Of a DNA stretch of 8,567 bases, positions 1 through 5,922 are shown one piece after another. The stretch's first letter is position 1. Each line of letters starts with the position of its first letter. The notes below the pieces were generated by a model, which made no database searches, was not told where the DNA came from, and was given only the letters and a program-made list of their open reading frames with translations. Location of the stretch: positions 1-8,567 of the forward strand of contig JAYRRR010000113.1 of NCBI GenBank assembly GCA_041910015.1, read 5' to 3'. The stretch is from RPQJ01 sp041910015 (lineage in GTDB: Bacteria > Pseudomonadota > Gammaproteobacteria > Steroidobacterales > Steroidobacteraceae). Both the position numbers and the translations under genes were made by a program.

Positions 1-308
1 CCATCGCGCCCCCCATCGCGCCCGATGCACAGGTCCGTGAGGCCGCCTCGGCACCACCAGCCGTCGCACCCACGGCCAGCGCCGCAGTCCTGCCGACCGC
101 CGACGAAATGGTCGCGCGCGGCGTGCCCGAGCTGCATCTCGACCTGCACGTGTATTCGAACGCGCCCGCGCAGCGCTTCGTCTTCGTCAACTCGCGCAAG
201 TATCGCGAGGGCGACACGCTGGCCGAAGGCCCGGTGATCGAGAAGATCACCCAGGACGGCGCCGTGCTGAGTTTCCGGGGCAGCCGGTTCCGGCTCGCCA
301 ACGACTGA
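1..308 (+). CDS. gspB: General secretion pathway protein GspB, C-terminal part (5' end outside window)
   Basis: The frame is open from base 3 to the TGA at 306-308, so only the last ~101 residues are present. The first ~35 visible residues are a low-complexity Ala/Pro/Val stretch, which fits the periplasmic linker of GspB. The rest matches the C-terminal T2SSB domain: a PELHLDLHVYSNAPAQRFVF segment is followed by NSRKYREGD, then an I-x-x-I-T-x-D-G strand and a closing LSFRGSRFRL strand. GspB is an inner-membrane protein with a periplasmic domain. It works with the ATPase GspA (ExeA/ExeB in Aeromonas) to place the type II secretion secretin through the peptidoglycan. gspA usually lies just upstream, which would be outside the window. 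The N-terminal membrane anchor is not visible. The family assignment rests on the C-terminal motif, recognised from memory. Confidence 0.86.
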   Translation, partial: IAPPIAPDAQVREAASAPPAVAPTASAAVLPTADEMVARGVPELHLDLHVYSNAPAQRFVFVNSRKYREGDTLAEGPVIEKITQDGAVLSFRGSRFRLAND

Positions 309-311
309 ACC

Positions 312-321
312 GGGGGGGGAG
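312..321 (+). promoter_or_regulatory. Poly-G tract with ribosome binding site for the DAK2-DegV gene
   Basis: Eight G residues at 312-319 run into GGAG (318-321), nine bases before the GTG at 331. This is the only purine-rich Shine-Dalgarno-like match ahead of that gene and it supports the GTG start. The next in-frame ATG lies more than 900 bases downstream, past the conserved kinase motifs, so it cannot be the start. Confidence 0.6.
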
Positions 322-330
322 CCGGCCGGA

Positions 331-2184
331 GTGAACGCGGCAGCGGCGGACAGCCTCGACGGGCTGCGGCTCAATTTCGCATTGCAGGCGGGCATCCTGC
401 GGTTGCTGTCGCGTCAGGAGCACCTGAACAAGATCAATGTGTTTCCAGTGCCCGACGGCGACACCGGAACGAACCTCGCGCTGACGGCACACGCCGTGCT
501 CGGCGTGCTGCGCAAAGGGCCGGACCGGCACGCCGGCAAGACGCTGACGCGCGTCGCCGACGCTGCGCTCGACGGCGCACGCGGCAACTCCGGCGCGATC
601 CTCGCGCAGTTCTTCCTCGGGCTCGGCGACCGGCTCGGCCACCTGCCGCAGCTCGACCCGGACGAGTTCACCGCCGGCGTGGACCGCGGCGCAGCGTACG
701 CACGCGAGGCACTCAGCGAGCCGCGCGAGGGCACCATCCTCACCGTGCTCACGGATTTCGCGCAGGCCGTGCAGCGCGCGCGCCGCGACGGGCTGCAGGA
801 CGTCCAGGCGCTGCTGCGACGGGGCGTGGCCGCGGCGCAGGCGTCGCTCGAACGGACGACGTTCCAGCTCGAGGCGCTGCGCAAGGCCAATGTCGTCGAT
901 GCCGGCGCGCAGGGCTTCGTCGAACTGATCGCCGGCCTCTCCGACTACCTCGACAGCGGTGCCGAAGTGGAGCCGCCAGGCGTCGCCGAACTGGTGACGG
1001 TCGATGCGTCGAGCGAGTCGACCGCCGGCGCCGAGGAAGATCTCGCCTGGCGCTGGTGCACCGAATGCGTGGTCACCGGCGAGCGCGTGGACCGGCGCCA
1101 CCTGCGCGAGCACTTGTCGACGCTCGGCGGCAGCCTGGTCGTCGCAGGGCTGCAGCACAAGGTGCGCGTGCACATTCACGTCAACGATCCGGCGGAGGTG
1201 TTCCGTGTCGCGGCGACGTTCGGCGCCGTTTCGGGCGAAAAAGCCGACGACATGCAGCGCCAGCAGCACTCGGCCCACGCCGCCGGGCAACGCGTCGCCA
1301 TCGTCGTCGACTCGGCCGCCGACCTGCCCGAGGACGCCATGGACCGGCTCGGCATTCACATGGTGCCGGTGCGCGTCCACTTCGGGGAGCAGAGCTACCT
1401 CGACAAGGTCGGCATCGGACCGGAAGAGTTCTACACGCGGATCGCACGCGGCGAGGGCCCGCCGAAGACCTCGCAGCCGCCGCCCGGCGACTTCCGTCGC
1501 CAGTTCGAGTTCCTCGGCTCGCACTTCGACGCCGTGGTGTCGATCAACCTGACCAGTCGCGTGAGCGGCACGTACGCCGCGGCTGCCACCGCAGCCGCGC
1601 GCTCCGCGACGCACGGCAAGGTCACGGTCATCGACAGCCTGAACGTCTCGCTCGGCCAGGGCCTGCTCGCCATGTACGCCGCCGAATGCGCCGCCGCCGG
1701 CTACGGCGTGGACGAAATCGTCGCGGCGACCCGCGCGATGATCCCCAGAACGCGCACCTGCGGCATCGTGGGCTCGCTCGAGTACGCCGTACGTGGCGGT
1801 CGCGTGGCACCCTGGGTCAAGCGCGTCGCCGATGCGCTGCGGCTCATGCCCGTGCTGCAGGCCGATCGCCGGGGGCGTGTCACGGCCGGCGGCGTGCTGT
1901 TCGGGCGCGACGACCTGCAGGGCAGGTTCGCGCGCTTCGTGCAGCGGCGCATGCGCCACGCCGGCCGCTGCCGCCTGCTCGTCGGCCACGCCAACTGCGA
2001 GGCCGACGGCCAGCGGCTGCTCGAGACGCTGCGCGGGCCGCAGGTCGTCGATGCGCACTTGCTGCCGCTCGGCACCGCGCTCGGTGCACACGGCGGACCG
2101 GGCATGCTGGTCGTCGCTTTTCAGCCGTACGAGGCGCCTCGCGCGAACGCGCCGTTGCCCCGCTCGAGCACGCCGACGACATGA
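331..2184 (+). CDS. DAK2-DegV fusion protein (FakA-like kinase domain joined to FakB-like fatty-acid-binding domain)
   Basis: The protein has 617 residues. Residues ~8-206 form a DhaL/DAK2 nucleotide-binding domain: NKINVFPVPDGDTGTNL (33-49) carries the Mg-binding aspartates D42 and D44, followed by GARGNSGAI (82-90) and GTILTVL (134-140). Residues ~237-312 match the FakA middle domain, with C243 and the H281-x-H283 pair in VHIHVNDP. I recall such Cys/His residues as metal ligands in FakA. Residues ~321-598 are a DegV/EDD domain with DSAADLP (327-333), T380-S381-Q382, VSGTY (411-415), RGGR (488-491) and AHGGPG (586-591). In FakB proteins the matching Ser, Arg and His hold the fatty-acid head group. 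By family knowledge, FakA phosphorylates a fatty acid bound to a separate FakB; here both halves are in one cytosolic chain. The substrate is not proven. The gene starts at GTG 22 bases after gspB and could share its transcript. The C-terminal 17 residues are Pro/Ser/Thr-rich and probably disordered. The 76 bases to the convergent rhodanese show no clear hairpin terminator. Confidence 0.9.
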   Translation: MNAAAADSLDGLRLNFALQAGILRLLSRQEHLNKINVFPVPDGDTGTNLALTAHAVLGVLRKGPDRHAGKTLTRVADAALDGARGNSGAILAQFFLGLGDRLGHLPQLDPDEFTAGVDRGAAYAREALSEPREGTILTVLTDFAQAVQRARRDGLQDVQALLRRGVAAAQASLERTTFQLEALRKANVVDAGAQGFVELIAGLSDYLDSGAEVEPPGVAELVTVDASSESTAGAEEDLAWRWCTECVVTGERVDRRHLREHLSTLGGSLVVAGLQHKVRVHIHVNDPAEVFRVAATFGAVSGEKADDMQRQQHSAHAAGQRVAIVVDSAADLPEDAMDRLGIHMVPVRVHFGEQSYLDKVGIGPEEFYTRIARGEGPPKTSQPPPGDFRRQFEFLGSHFDAVVSINLTSRVSGTYAAAATAAARSATHGKVTVIDSLNVSLGQGLLAMYAAECAAAGYGVDEIVAATRAMIPRTRTCGIVGSLEYAVRGGRVAPWVKRVADALRLMPVLQADRRGRVTAGGVLFGRDDLQGRFARFVQRRMRHAGRCRLLVGHANCEADGQRLLETLRGPQVVDAHLLPLGTALGAHGGPGMLVVAFQPYEAPRANAPLPRSSTPTT

Positions 2185-2260
2185 TCGCGGCGCTCGGCCA
2201 GGCGCTCGACGACCAGGCTGTCGCGACGGGTTGCTGCTCGACGAGCCGTTTCCCGACGCA

Positions 2261-2737
2261 CTACTTCTCGACCGGGCGACCGTTCCCGACCCACGCGGTC
2301 ATGTCGCCTTCGAGATGCGACAGCCGCGTGTAGCCGTTCGCCGACAGCACGTCCGCGGCGATCGCGACACGGCGCCCCGAGCGGCAGTACAGCACCACGT
2401 CCTGGTCCTTCGGTACCTGCGCGAGGTGCGAGGCGATCTGGTCGTGCGGCACGTTGACGGCGCCGGGCACGTGGCCTGCGGCGAATTCCTCCGGCGTGCG
2501 TACGTCGAGCACGAAGAGCGGGTCTGGATGCTGCGCGCGGCGCTGGAGCAGCTGCTCCTGCGTCATGGGCGTGAGGTGCGTGGCGTGCTGGGCCGCGGCC
2601 GCCGCAGGTGTCTGGACGGTCGGCGTTGACGGCGCCGCCGCCGGTTCGCCGGCCGCGGCCGTGCCGGCGATCCATGCGGTGCCGATGAGCAATGCCATCG
2701 GCGTCGTGGCCGCGCCGTGCGTCGGATGCCTGGTCAT
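2261..2737 (-). CDS. Exported single-domain rhodanese-like protein
   Basis: The protein has 158 residues. The N-terminus has a short basic/polar stretch, a hydrophobic core at about 14-29 (MALLIGTAWIAG followed by TAAAG) and an Ala-rich cleavage region, which suggests a Sec signal peptide and a periplasmic location. A low-complexity Ala/Pro/Thr linker leads to the rhodanese domain (~53-158): LDVRTPEEF (77-85), the GHVPGA-N-P motif at ~88, the active-site loop CRSGRR with nucleophile C118, and LEGDMTAW near 142-149. Family members carry a sulfane sulfur on this Cys and pass it to acceptors; the acceptor here is unknown. I chose the ATG at 2737 because a GGAG lies six bases upstream and the signal peptide begins there. 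The frame stays open far upstream (see the 2740-2899 entry). It is divergent from a LysR regulator gene, which may or may not control it. Confidence 0.88.
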   Translation of the reverse strand: MTRHPTHGAATTPMALLIGTAWIAGTAAAGEPAAAPSTPTVQTPAAAAAQHATHLTPMTQEQLLQRRAQHPDPLFVLDVRTPEEFAAGHVPGAVNVPHDQIASHLAQVPKDQDVVLYCRSGRRVAIAADVLSANGYTRLSHLEGDMTAWVGNGRPVEK

Positions 2738-2743
2738 GGTCTG

Positions 2744-2747
2744 CTCC
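2744..2747 (-). promoter_or_regulatory. Ribosome binding site of the rhodanese gene
   Basis: The minus strand reads GGAG here, six bases before the ATG at 2737. It supports this start over the in-frame upstream ATG at 2899. Confidence 0.6.
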
Positions 2748-2768
2748 GTCGCGGGGAGGGATGTGGCG

Positions 2769-2774
2769 ATTCTA
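2769..2774 (-). promoter_or_regulatory. Candidate -10 box (TAGAAT) for the rhodanese gene
   Basis: The minus strand reads TAGAAT, five of six bases matching TATAAT, in an otherwise GC-rich stretch. It would start a transcript around 2762, giving a leader of about 25 bases with the GGAG site. No good -35 box stands 16-18 bases upstream (the 17-base position reads CGCTCG), so it may need an activator or may be chance. Confidence 0.35.
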
Positions 2775-2901
2775 CCCGTCAGCCGGACCCGCGAGCGCGA
2801 GCCGCTCGTGTCGGCCAGCTCGCGGGTCAGCGCGGCGGCCAGCGGCAGGCCGGCAGGCGTCGCCGGGGCGATGTCCAGGCGCGGCCGGGGCTCGTTCATC
2901 G

Positions 2902-3006
2902 ATGGCTCACTCTTCAGATTCACTCGACAGCGATCAGGACGACGCCTTGCCGGCAAGCACTTCCATCCGTATTGTTAAGTATCCTTTCACGCAAGGCCCG
3001 GCATGA
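2902..3006 (+). other. Short open frame (34 codons) overlapping the LysR start by ATGA
   Basis: An ATG at 2902 opens a frame that begins MAHSSDSLDSDQDDALPAST and ends at the TGA at 3004-3006, so its stop overlaps the regulator's ATG at 3003. This ATGA geometry is typical of translational coupling. Against it, many codons end in A or T, unlike the neighbours, no good Shine-Dalgarno precedes it, and the candidate LysR promoter lies inside it. It could be a leader peptide or chance. Confidence 0.2.
2947..2975 (+). promoter_or_regulatory. Candidate sigma70-type promoter of the LysR gene
   Basis: TTGCCG (2947-2952) and TATTGT (2970-2975) are separated by 17 bases and each match the consensus at four of six positions. 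The surrounding 2961-2990 is clearly richer in A/T than the genes. Transcription would start near 2982, about 20 bases before the ATG at 3003. I see no clean T-N11-A palindrome that would mark a LysR operator. Confidence 0.4.
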
Positions 3007-3929
3007 CAACCCCTCCCGACCGCGTCCCGCTGAACGCCCTGCGGGTCTTCGAGGCCGTCGCCACCCACCTCAGCTTCACGGCCGCAGCGAAGGAGCTCGG
3101 CGTGACGACGGCCGCCGTCAGCGCGCAGGTCAAGGCGCTCGAGGCGGACATCGGCGTACCGCTGTTCCGGCGTCACACGCGCGCCGTGGCGCTCACACAG
3201 GAGGGCGCAGAACTGCTGCCGGGCGTCCGCCGCGGCCTCGACGAGCTGCGCCGTGCGGTCGAACGCATCCGGCGCGAGCGCGTGGGCGGCATGCTGAACC
3301 TGAGCGTGCCGAACGAGTTCCTGCAGCGCTGGCTGCTGCCCCGTCTCGGCGAGTTCACGCGGCAGCACCCGGAGATCGACGTCCGCTTCGGGCCATCGCG
3401 CGCGGCGCTCGACTTCGGACGCGACGACTTCCACGCCGCGATTCTCTACGGCCCGGGCTCGTGGGCCGGCCTGAAGGCGGAGCGGTTGCTCGACGAATAC
3501 GTGTTCCCGGTGTGCAGCCCGGCGCTGCTCGCGAAGCTCGGGCCGATCGACACGCTGGGCGATTTCGCACGCTACACGCTGATCCACAGCCGCAGCGAGC
3601 CGTGGGCCGACTGGTTCCGGCGCGTTGGTGGCGACACCACGCGCACCGACACCTCGCCGCCGACCATGGAGGACTCGGCCGCCACCCTGGCCGCCGTCGA
3701 GCAGGGCAAGGGCGTCGCGCTCGCGCGCTGGTCGCTCGTCGCCGCCGACATCGCCGCAGGCCGTCTCGTGCGGCCAATGCTGCCGAGCGTGCACCAGCGC
3801 AACGCCTGGTACCTCGTCGCGCCGCCGGACATGTTCTCGCTGCCGAAGGTGGTGCGCTTTCGCGGCTGGCTGCTGGCGTGCTGCCGCGAGTTCCCGCCGC
3901 CGACCGGCGAAACGCTCGGCGCCGACTAG
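3003..3929 (+). CDS. LysR-family transcriptional regulator, GcvA-like
   Basis: The protein has 308 residues, the usual length for LysR regulators. The N-terminal winged helix-turn-helix (about 8-67) has the GcvA-type pattern: PLNALRVFEAVATHLSFTAA (9-28), then KELGVTTAAVSAQVKALE with the recognition helix, then IGVPLFRR (50-57) and LTQEG. A linker helix (~68-95) leads to a periplasmic-binding-protein-like effector domain (~96-298) containing WLLPRLGEF (110-118), a substrate-loop region at ~140-152, FPVCSP (168-173) and GKGVALARWSLV (235-246). GcvA-type regulators bind DNA as oligomers and control a neighbouring or divergent gene, but the effector and targets vary widely. The divergent rhodanese is the nearest candidate target, by inference only. 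An AAGG six bases before the ATG is a weak ribosome binding site. No glycine-cleavage genes lie nearby, so the gcvA name is not given. Confidence 0.92.
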   Translation: MTTPPDRVPLNALRVFEAVATHLSFTAAAKELGVTTAAVSAQVKALEADIGVPLFRRHTRAVALTQEGAELLPGVRRGLDELRRAVERIRRERVGGMLNLSVPNEFLQRWLLPRLGEFTRQHPEIDVRFGPSRAALDFGRDDFHAAILYGPGSWAGLKAERLLDEYVFPVCSPALLAKLGPIDTLGDFARYTLIHSRSEPWADWFRRVGGDTTRTDTSPPTMEDSAATLAAVEQGKGVALARWSLVAADIAAGRLVRPMLPSVHQRNAWYLVAPPDMFSLPKVVRFRGWLLACCREFPPPTGETLGAD

Positions 3930-3937
3930 CGACAGAA

Positions 3938-3991
3938 ATTCGGGACCGGAATCCGGTACCCGAAAATCCGGTACCCGGTACCCGGTACCCG
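3938..3991. repeat. Short tandem repeat, 7-base unit CCGGTAC, between convergent genes
   Basis: Three perfect tandem copies of CCGGTAC occupy 3968-3988, followed by CCG. A fourth copy lies at 3953-3959, and the flanks hold decayed relatives such as ATTCGGG and ACCGGAA. The whole block falls in a 65-base gap between the stop codons of the regulator (3929) and the phosphatase-fold gene (3995). GGTACC is self-complementary, so either strand can form small stems. It might serve as a bidirectional transcription end, but no T run follows. Similar degenerate heptamer blocks between genes are, from memory, common in some Xanthomonadales-type genomes. Confidence 0.8.
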
Positions 3992-3994
3992 CTT

Positions 3995-4942
3995 TCAGGG
4001 CAACGTCAGCGTGACCTGCACGGGCCGATGATCCGAGCCGACGTCGGGCCCGATGTCCGCCTGCAACACGCAGGACGTGGCCGGCACGAGCGCGTGGTCG
4101 ATCGGCAATGCCAGCGGCTCGAAGCCGGCCTGCCAGGTCGGGCGCCACCAGCGCCCGACAAACGCGTCCCGCAACCCGGATTCGCGCAGCAGGCGCGGAA
4201 ATGCGGGCGCGTAGGGCGTCAGGTTCAGGTCGCCCACCAGCACCGTGGGCCGCGACGACCCCCGTACGAGAGCCGCGGCGTGGGCCAGACCGAGGTCGCG
4301 GGCCAGCAGCAGACCCGGCACCAGCGGCCAGTGCGTGTGCATGCCGATGACCTGCAACGGACGCCCGTCGAGCCGCAACTGCCCGACCAGCGACGGCAGG
4401 CCATCGGCGGCGAAATCGACGGCGCGCGCGCTGTCGAGCGGCAGGCGGCTCAGCAGCGCGATGCCATAGGGATCATCGCGCGCGAGCAGCAGACCGTGCG
4501 GATAATCCCTGATCACCGGCTGCAGCGCGCGGGCCCAGGCCGGCGTGAACTCCTGCAGCACCAGTACGTCGACCGGGTTCGAGCGCAGCCACCGCAGCAC
4601 GCGCCGCGAGTCGCCGTTGCGGAAGTACAGGTTGACCGACGCCACGCGCAAGCGCGGGCCCTGGCAGCCGGTCGGGCCGGCCCGAGTCGGGTGCCACGAT
4701 GCGCCCGCCGGCGACACCGCCTGGCACAGCAGCGCGAGCACGGCGACAGCGGGCATCCAGCGCGTGCGCAACGGCAGACAGAGCAGCAGCAGCGCCACGC
4801 ACGCTGCCGCGAGTTGCCAGCGGAAGTGCGCAAACAGCTCGAACGGCCAGCCGAACGGCGCCAGCGCCACGGCGAGCGAGGCGGCGGCGACACCGAGCAG
4901 GCCCGCCGCGACGCATCGGGACGCCCAGACAGCGGAAGGCAT
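3995..4942 (-). CDS. Membrane-anchored endonuclease/exonuclease/phosphatase (EEP) family protein
   Basis: The protein has 315 residues. Three hydrophobic segments (about 7-30, 42-57 and 63-77) form an N-terminal membrane region. The EEP catalytic domain spans ~97-315 and all key motifs are visible: N104 in VASVNLYFRN, the metal-binding E131 in VLQEFTP, H202-T-H204, D238-L-N240 in VGDLNLTPYAP, D282-H283, and the terminal SDHRPV with D304 and H305. The domain therefore looks catalytically intact. The family cuts phosphodiester or phosphoester bonds in DNA, RNA, sphingomyelin or inositol phosphates, and the substrate cannot be read from sequence. The catalytic part probably faces the periplasm, as in YafD-like proteins, but topology is not certain. 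I chose the ATG at 4942, four bases after the upstream hydrolase's stop, with AGGTG ten bases before it inside that gene's last codons; this implies translational coupling. The stop abuts the heptamer repeat. Confidence 0.88.
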   Translation of the reverse strand: MPSAVWASRCVAAGLLGVAAASLAVALAPFGWPFELFAHFRWQLAAACVALLLLCLPLRTRWMPAVAVLALLCQAVSPAGASWHPTRAGPTGCQGPRLRVASVNLYFRNGDSRRVLRWLRSNPVDVLVLQEFTPAWARALQPVIRDYPHGLLLARDDPYGIALLSRLPLDSARAVDFAADGLPSLVGQLRLDGRPLQVIGMHTHWPLVPGLLLARDLGLAHAAALVRGSSRPTVLVGDLNLTPYAPAFPRLLRESGLRDAFVGRWWRPTWQAGFEPLALPIDHALVPATSCVLQADIGPDVGSDHRPVQVTLTLP

Positions 4943-4946
4943 GAGT

Positions 4947-5804
4947 TCACGGCACCTGCGCAAGAAACGCATCGATCGCCGTGACGGCCTCAGGCTCGTC
5001 GAGCAGCGGCACGTGACCGCGGTGCGCGACCTCGACGCTGACGAGGTCGGGCTTGAGGGCCTGCATGCGCTCGAGCGTCGCCGGTGCGAGGAGGTCGGAC
5101 GTGGCGCCGCGCAGCACGAGCGTCGGCACGGCGGCGAGCGCCGCGTAGGCCGTCCAGAGATCCGGCGCCGCCGCCGCCGGCGTCGCGCGCAGGGCCTCGC
5201 CGATGTTCGGGTCCATGTCGAGCCGTGGCACGCCGTCGACGTCCGTGTAGGTCCGTCGCGTGAAGTCTTCCCACTGCTCATCCGTGAGACCCGGCAGCGT
5301 GACCTCGTAGGTCGCGCGCACCAGCGCGGTCGCGTCTTCCCAGGTCTGCACGGGCGGCTGGCAGCCGACATACGAGGCGATGCGCACGAGGCCCGCCGGA
5401 TCCAGCTCGGGGCCGATGTCGTTGAGGATCGCACCGGCCACGCGTTGCGGCTGCGTCGCGGCCATCAGCATGGTCAGGATTCCGCCGAGCGACGTGCCCA
5501 GCAACACACACCGCTCGACGCCGGCGTCGACGAGCAGCCGGTCGAGGTCTGCGAGATAGGTGCCGGAGTGATAGTTGCGCCAGTTCGGGTCATGCTGCGA
5601 GCGGCCGCGCCCACGCAGGTCGGCACAGAGCACGCGGCGACGCGGCTGCAGCCGCAACGCGAGCTCCGCAAAGTCGCGTGAATCGCGGGTGAGGCCCGGC
5701 AGACAGAGCACGGGCAACCGCCCCGGCGTGCCGGCCGCATGGTCGCGGTAGTAGAGCCGCAGGCCCTCGGCCGATTCGAACCAGCGGTCCGTCGCGTTCG
5801 CCAT
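4947..5804 (-). CDS. Alpha/beta-fold hydrolase
   Basis: The protein has 285 residues, normal for a single-domain alpha/beta hydrolase, and no signal peptide, so it is probably cytosolic. The oxyanion-hole region is LCLPGLTR (33-40). The strand-turn ADLRGRGRS (61-69) is followed by the nucleophile elbow GTSLGG with S105 (103-108). The likely acid is D237 in LRGATSDLL and the base H264 in HRGHVPLLDEP. The RGHVPLLDEP ending and LRGRGRS motif resemble esterases, enol-lactonases and C-C hydrolases in the 3-oxoadipate enol-lactonase-like group, but a specific substrate cannot be assigned. It lies 118 bases after the small unrecognised gene and four bases before the EEP gene, so the pair is almost certainly co-transcribed. 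The start at 5804 is set by the strong GGAGGAG nine bases upstream; the frame is open to 5912, but the extension is a low-complexity Pro/Arg/Ala stretch. Confidence 0.9.
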   Translation of the reverse strand: MANATDRWFESAEGLRLYYRDHAAGTPGRLPVLCLPGLTRDSRDFAELALRLQPRRRVLCADLRGRGRSQHDPNWRNYHSGTYLADLDRLLVDAGVERCVLLGTSLGGILTMLMAATQPQRVAGAILNDIGPELDPAGLVRIASYVGCQPPVQTWEDATALVRATYEVTLPGLTDEQWEDFTRRTYTDVDGVPRLDMDPNIGEALRATPAAAAPDLWTAYAALAAVPTLVLRGATSDLLAPATLERMQALKPDLVSVEVAHRGHVPLLDEPEAVTAIDAFLAQVP

Positions 5805-5813
5805 CGGTGCCGT

Positions 5814-5820
5814 CTCCTCC
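5814..5820 (-). promoter_or_regulatory. Strong ribosome binding site that fixes the hydrolase start
   Basis: The minus strand reads GGAGGAG nine bases before the ATG at 5804. In-frame ATG codons further upstream (5822, 5864) lack a comparable site. Confidence 0.7.
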
Positions 5821-5922
5821 ATGCGCCGGGGACGCAGGCGTCGCGGCCCGCCGCTCATGGCCATCCAGCGGATGATCGACGACCTGACCGGGGCCGCGGC
5901 GGCCGGCGCCACGGCGGACTGA

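Larger units (their letters stand above)
2740..2899 (-). other. In-frame open extension upstream of the rhodanese, coding-like composition
   Basis: The rhodanese frame stays open upstream to an ATG at 2899 and beyond. The first ~41 codons from 2899 (MNEPRPRLDIAPATPAGLPL and onward) have G or C in the third position in all but one codon, the bias expected of a real gene here. The bias fades after about 2775, where AGA, ACA and GGT codons appear. The encoded segment is unlike a signal peptide and I do not recognise it. It may be a remnant of an older gene, a short gene read through into the rhodanese frame, or chance in high-GC DNA. A translation start at 2899 would bury the signal peptide inside the protein, so I do not extend the rhodanese. 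Confidence 0.3.

Noticed and set aside
1..23. Direct repeat of CCATCGCGCC at 1-10 and 13-22
   Set aside because: It lies in the Ala/Pro linker of GspB and is ordinary low-complexity coding sequence.
247..2091. A 614-codon open frame on the minus strand, antisense to the DAK2-DegV gene
   Set aside because: It mirrors the strongly biased plus-strand gene, has a repetitive Arg/Ala/Val/His composition and no domain motif, whereas the plus frame shows complete kinase and DegV motifs.
2185..2260. Expected bidirectional terminator between the convergent DAK2-DegV and rhodanese genes
   Set aside because: I found no stable inverted repeat followed by T residues, only direct repeats of GCTCGACGA-type sequence.
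2934..4148. A 404-codon minus-strand frame over the LysR gene
   Set aside because: Antisense shadow of the well-supported LysR regulator, with repetitive Arg/Glu/Ala composition.
2717..4984. A 755-codon plus-strand frame spanning the regulator and the minus-strand EEP gene
   Set aside because: It is out of frame with the LysR gene and antisense to the EEP gene, with an Arg/Ala/Gln-rich meaningless translation. High GC removes stop codons.
4943..5434. Extension of the EEP protein upstream into the hydrolase gene (open to 5434)
   Set aside because: The extension is an out-of-frame reading of the hydrolase with Arg/Ser-rich nonsense. The hydrophobic N-terminus and coupling site fit the ATG at 4942.
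5805..5912. Extension of the alpha/beta hydrolase to an upstream start at 5912
   Set aside because: The strong GGAGGAG site nine bases before 5804 and the start of family-like sequence there favour the shorter protein.
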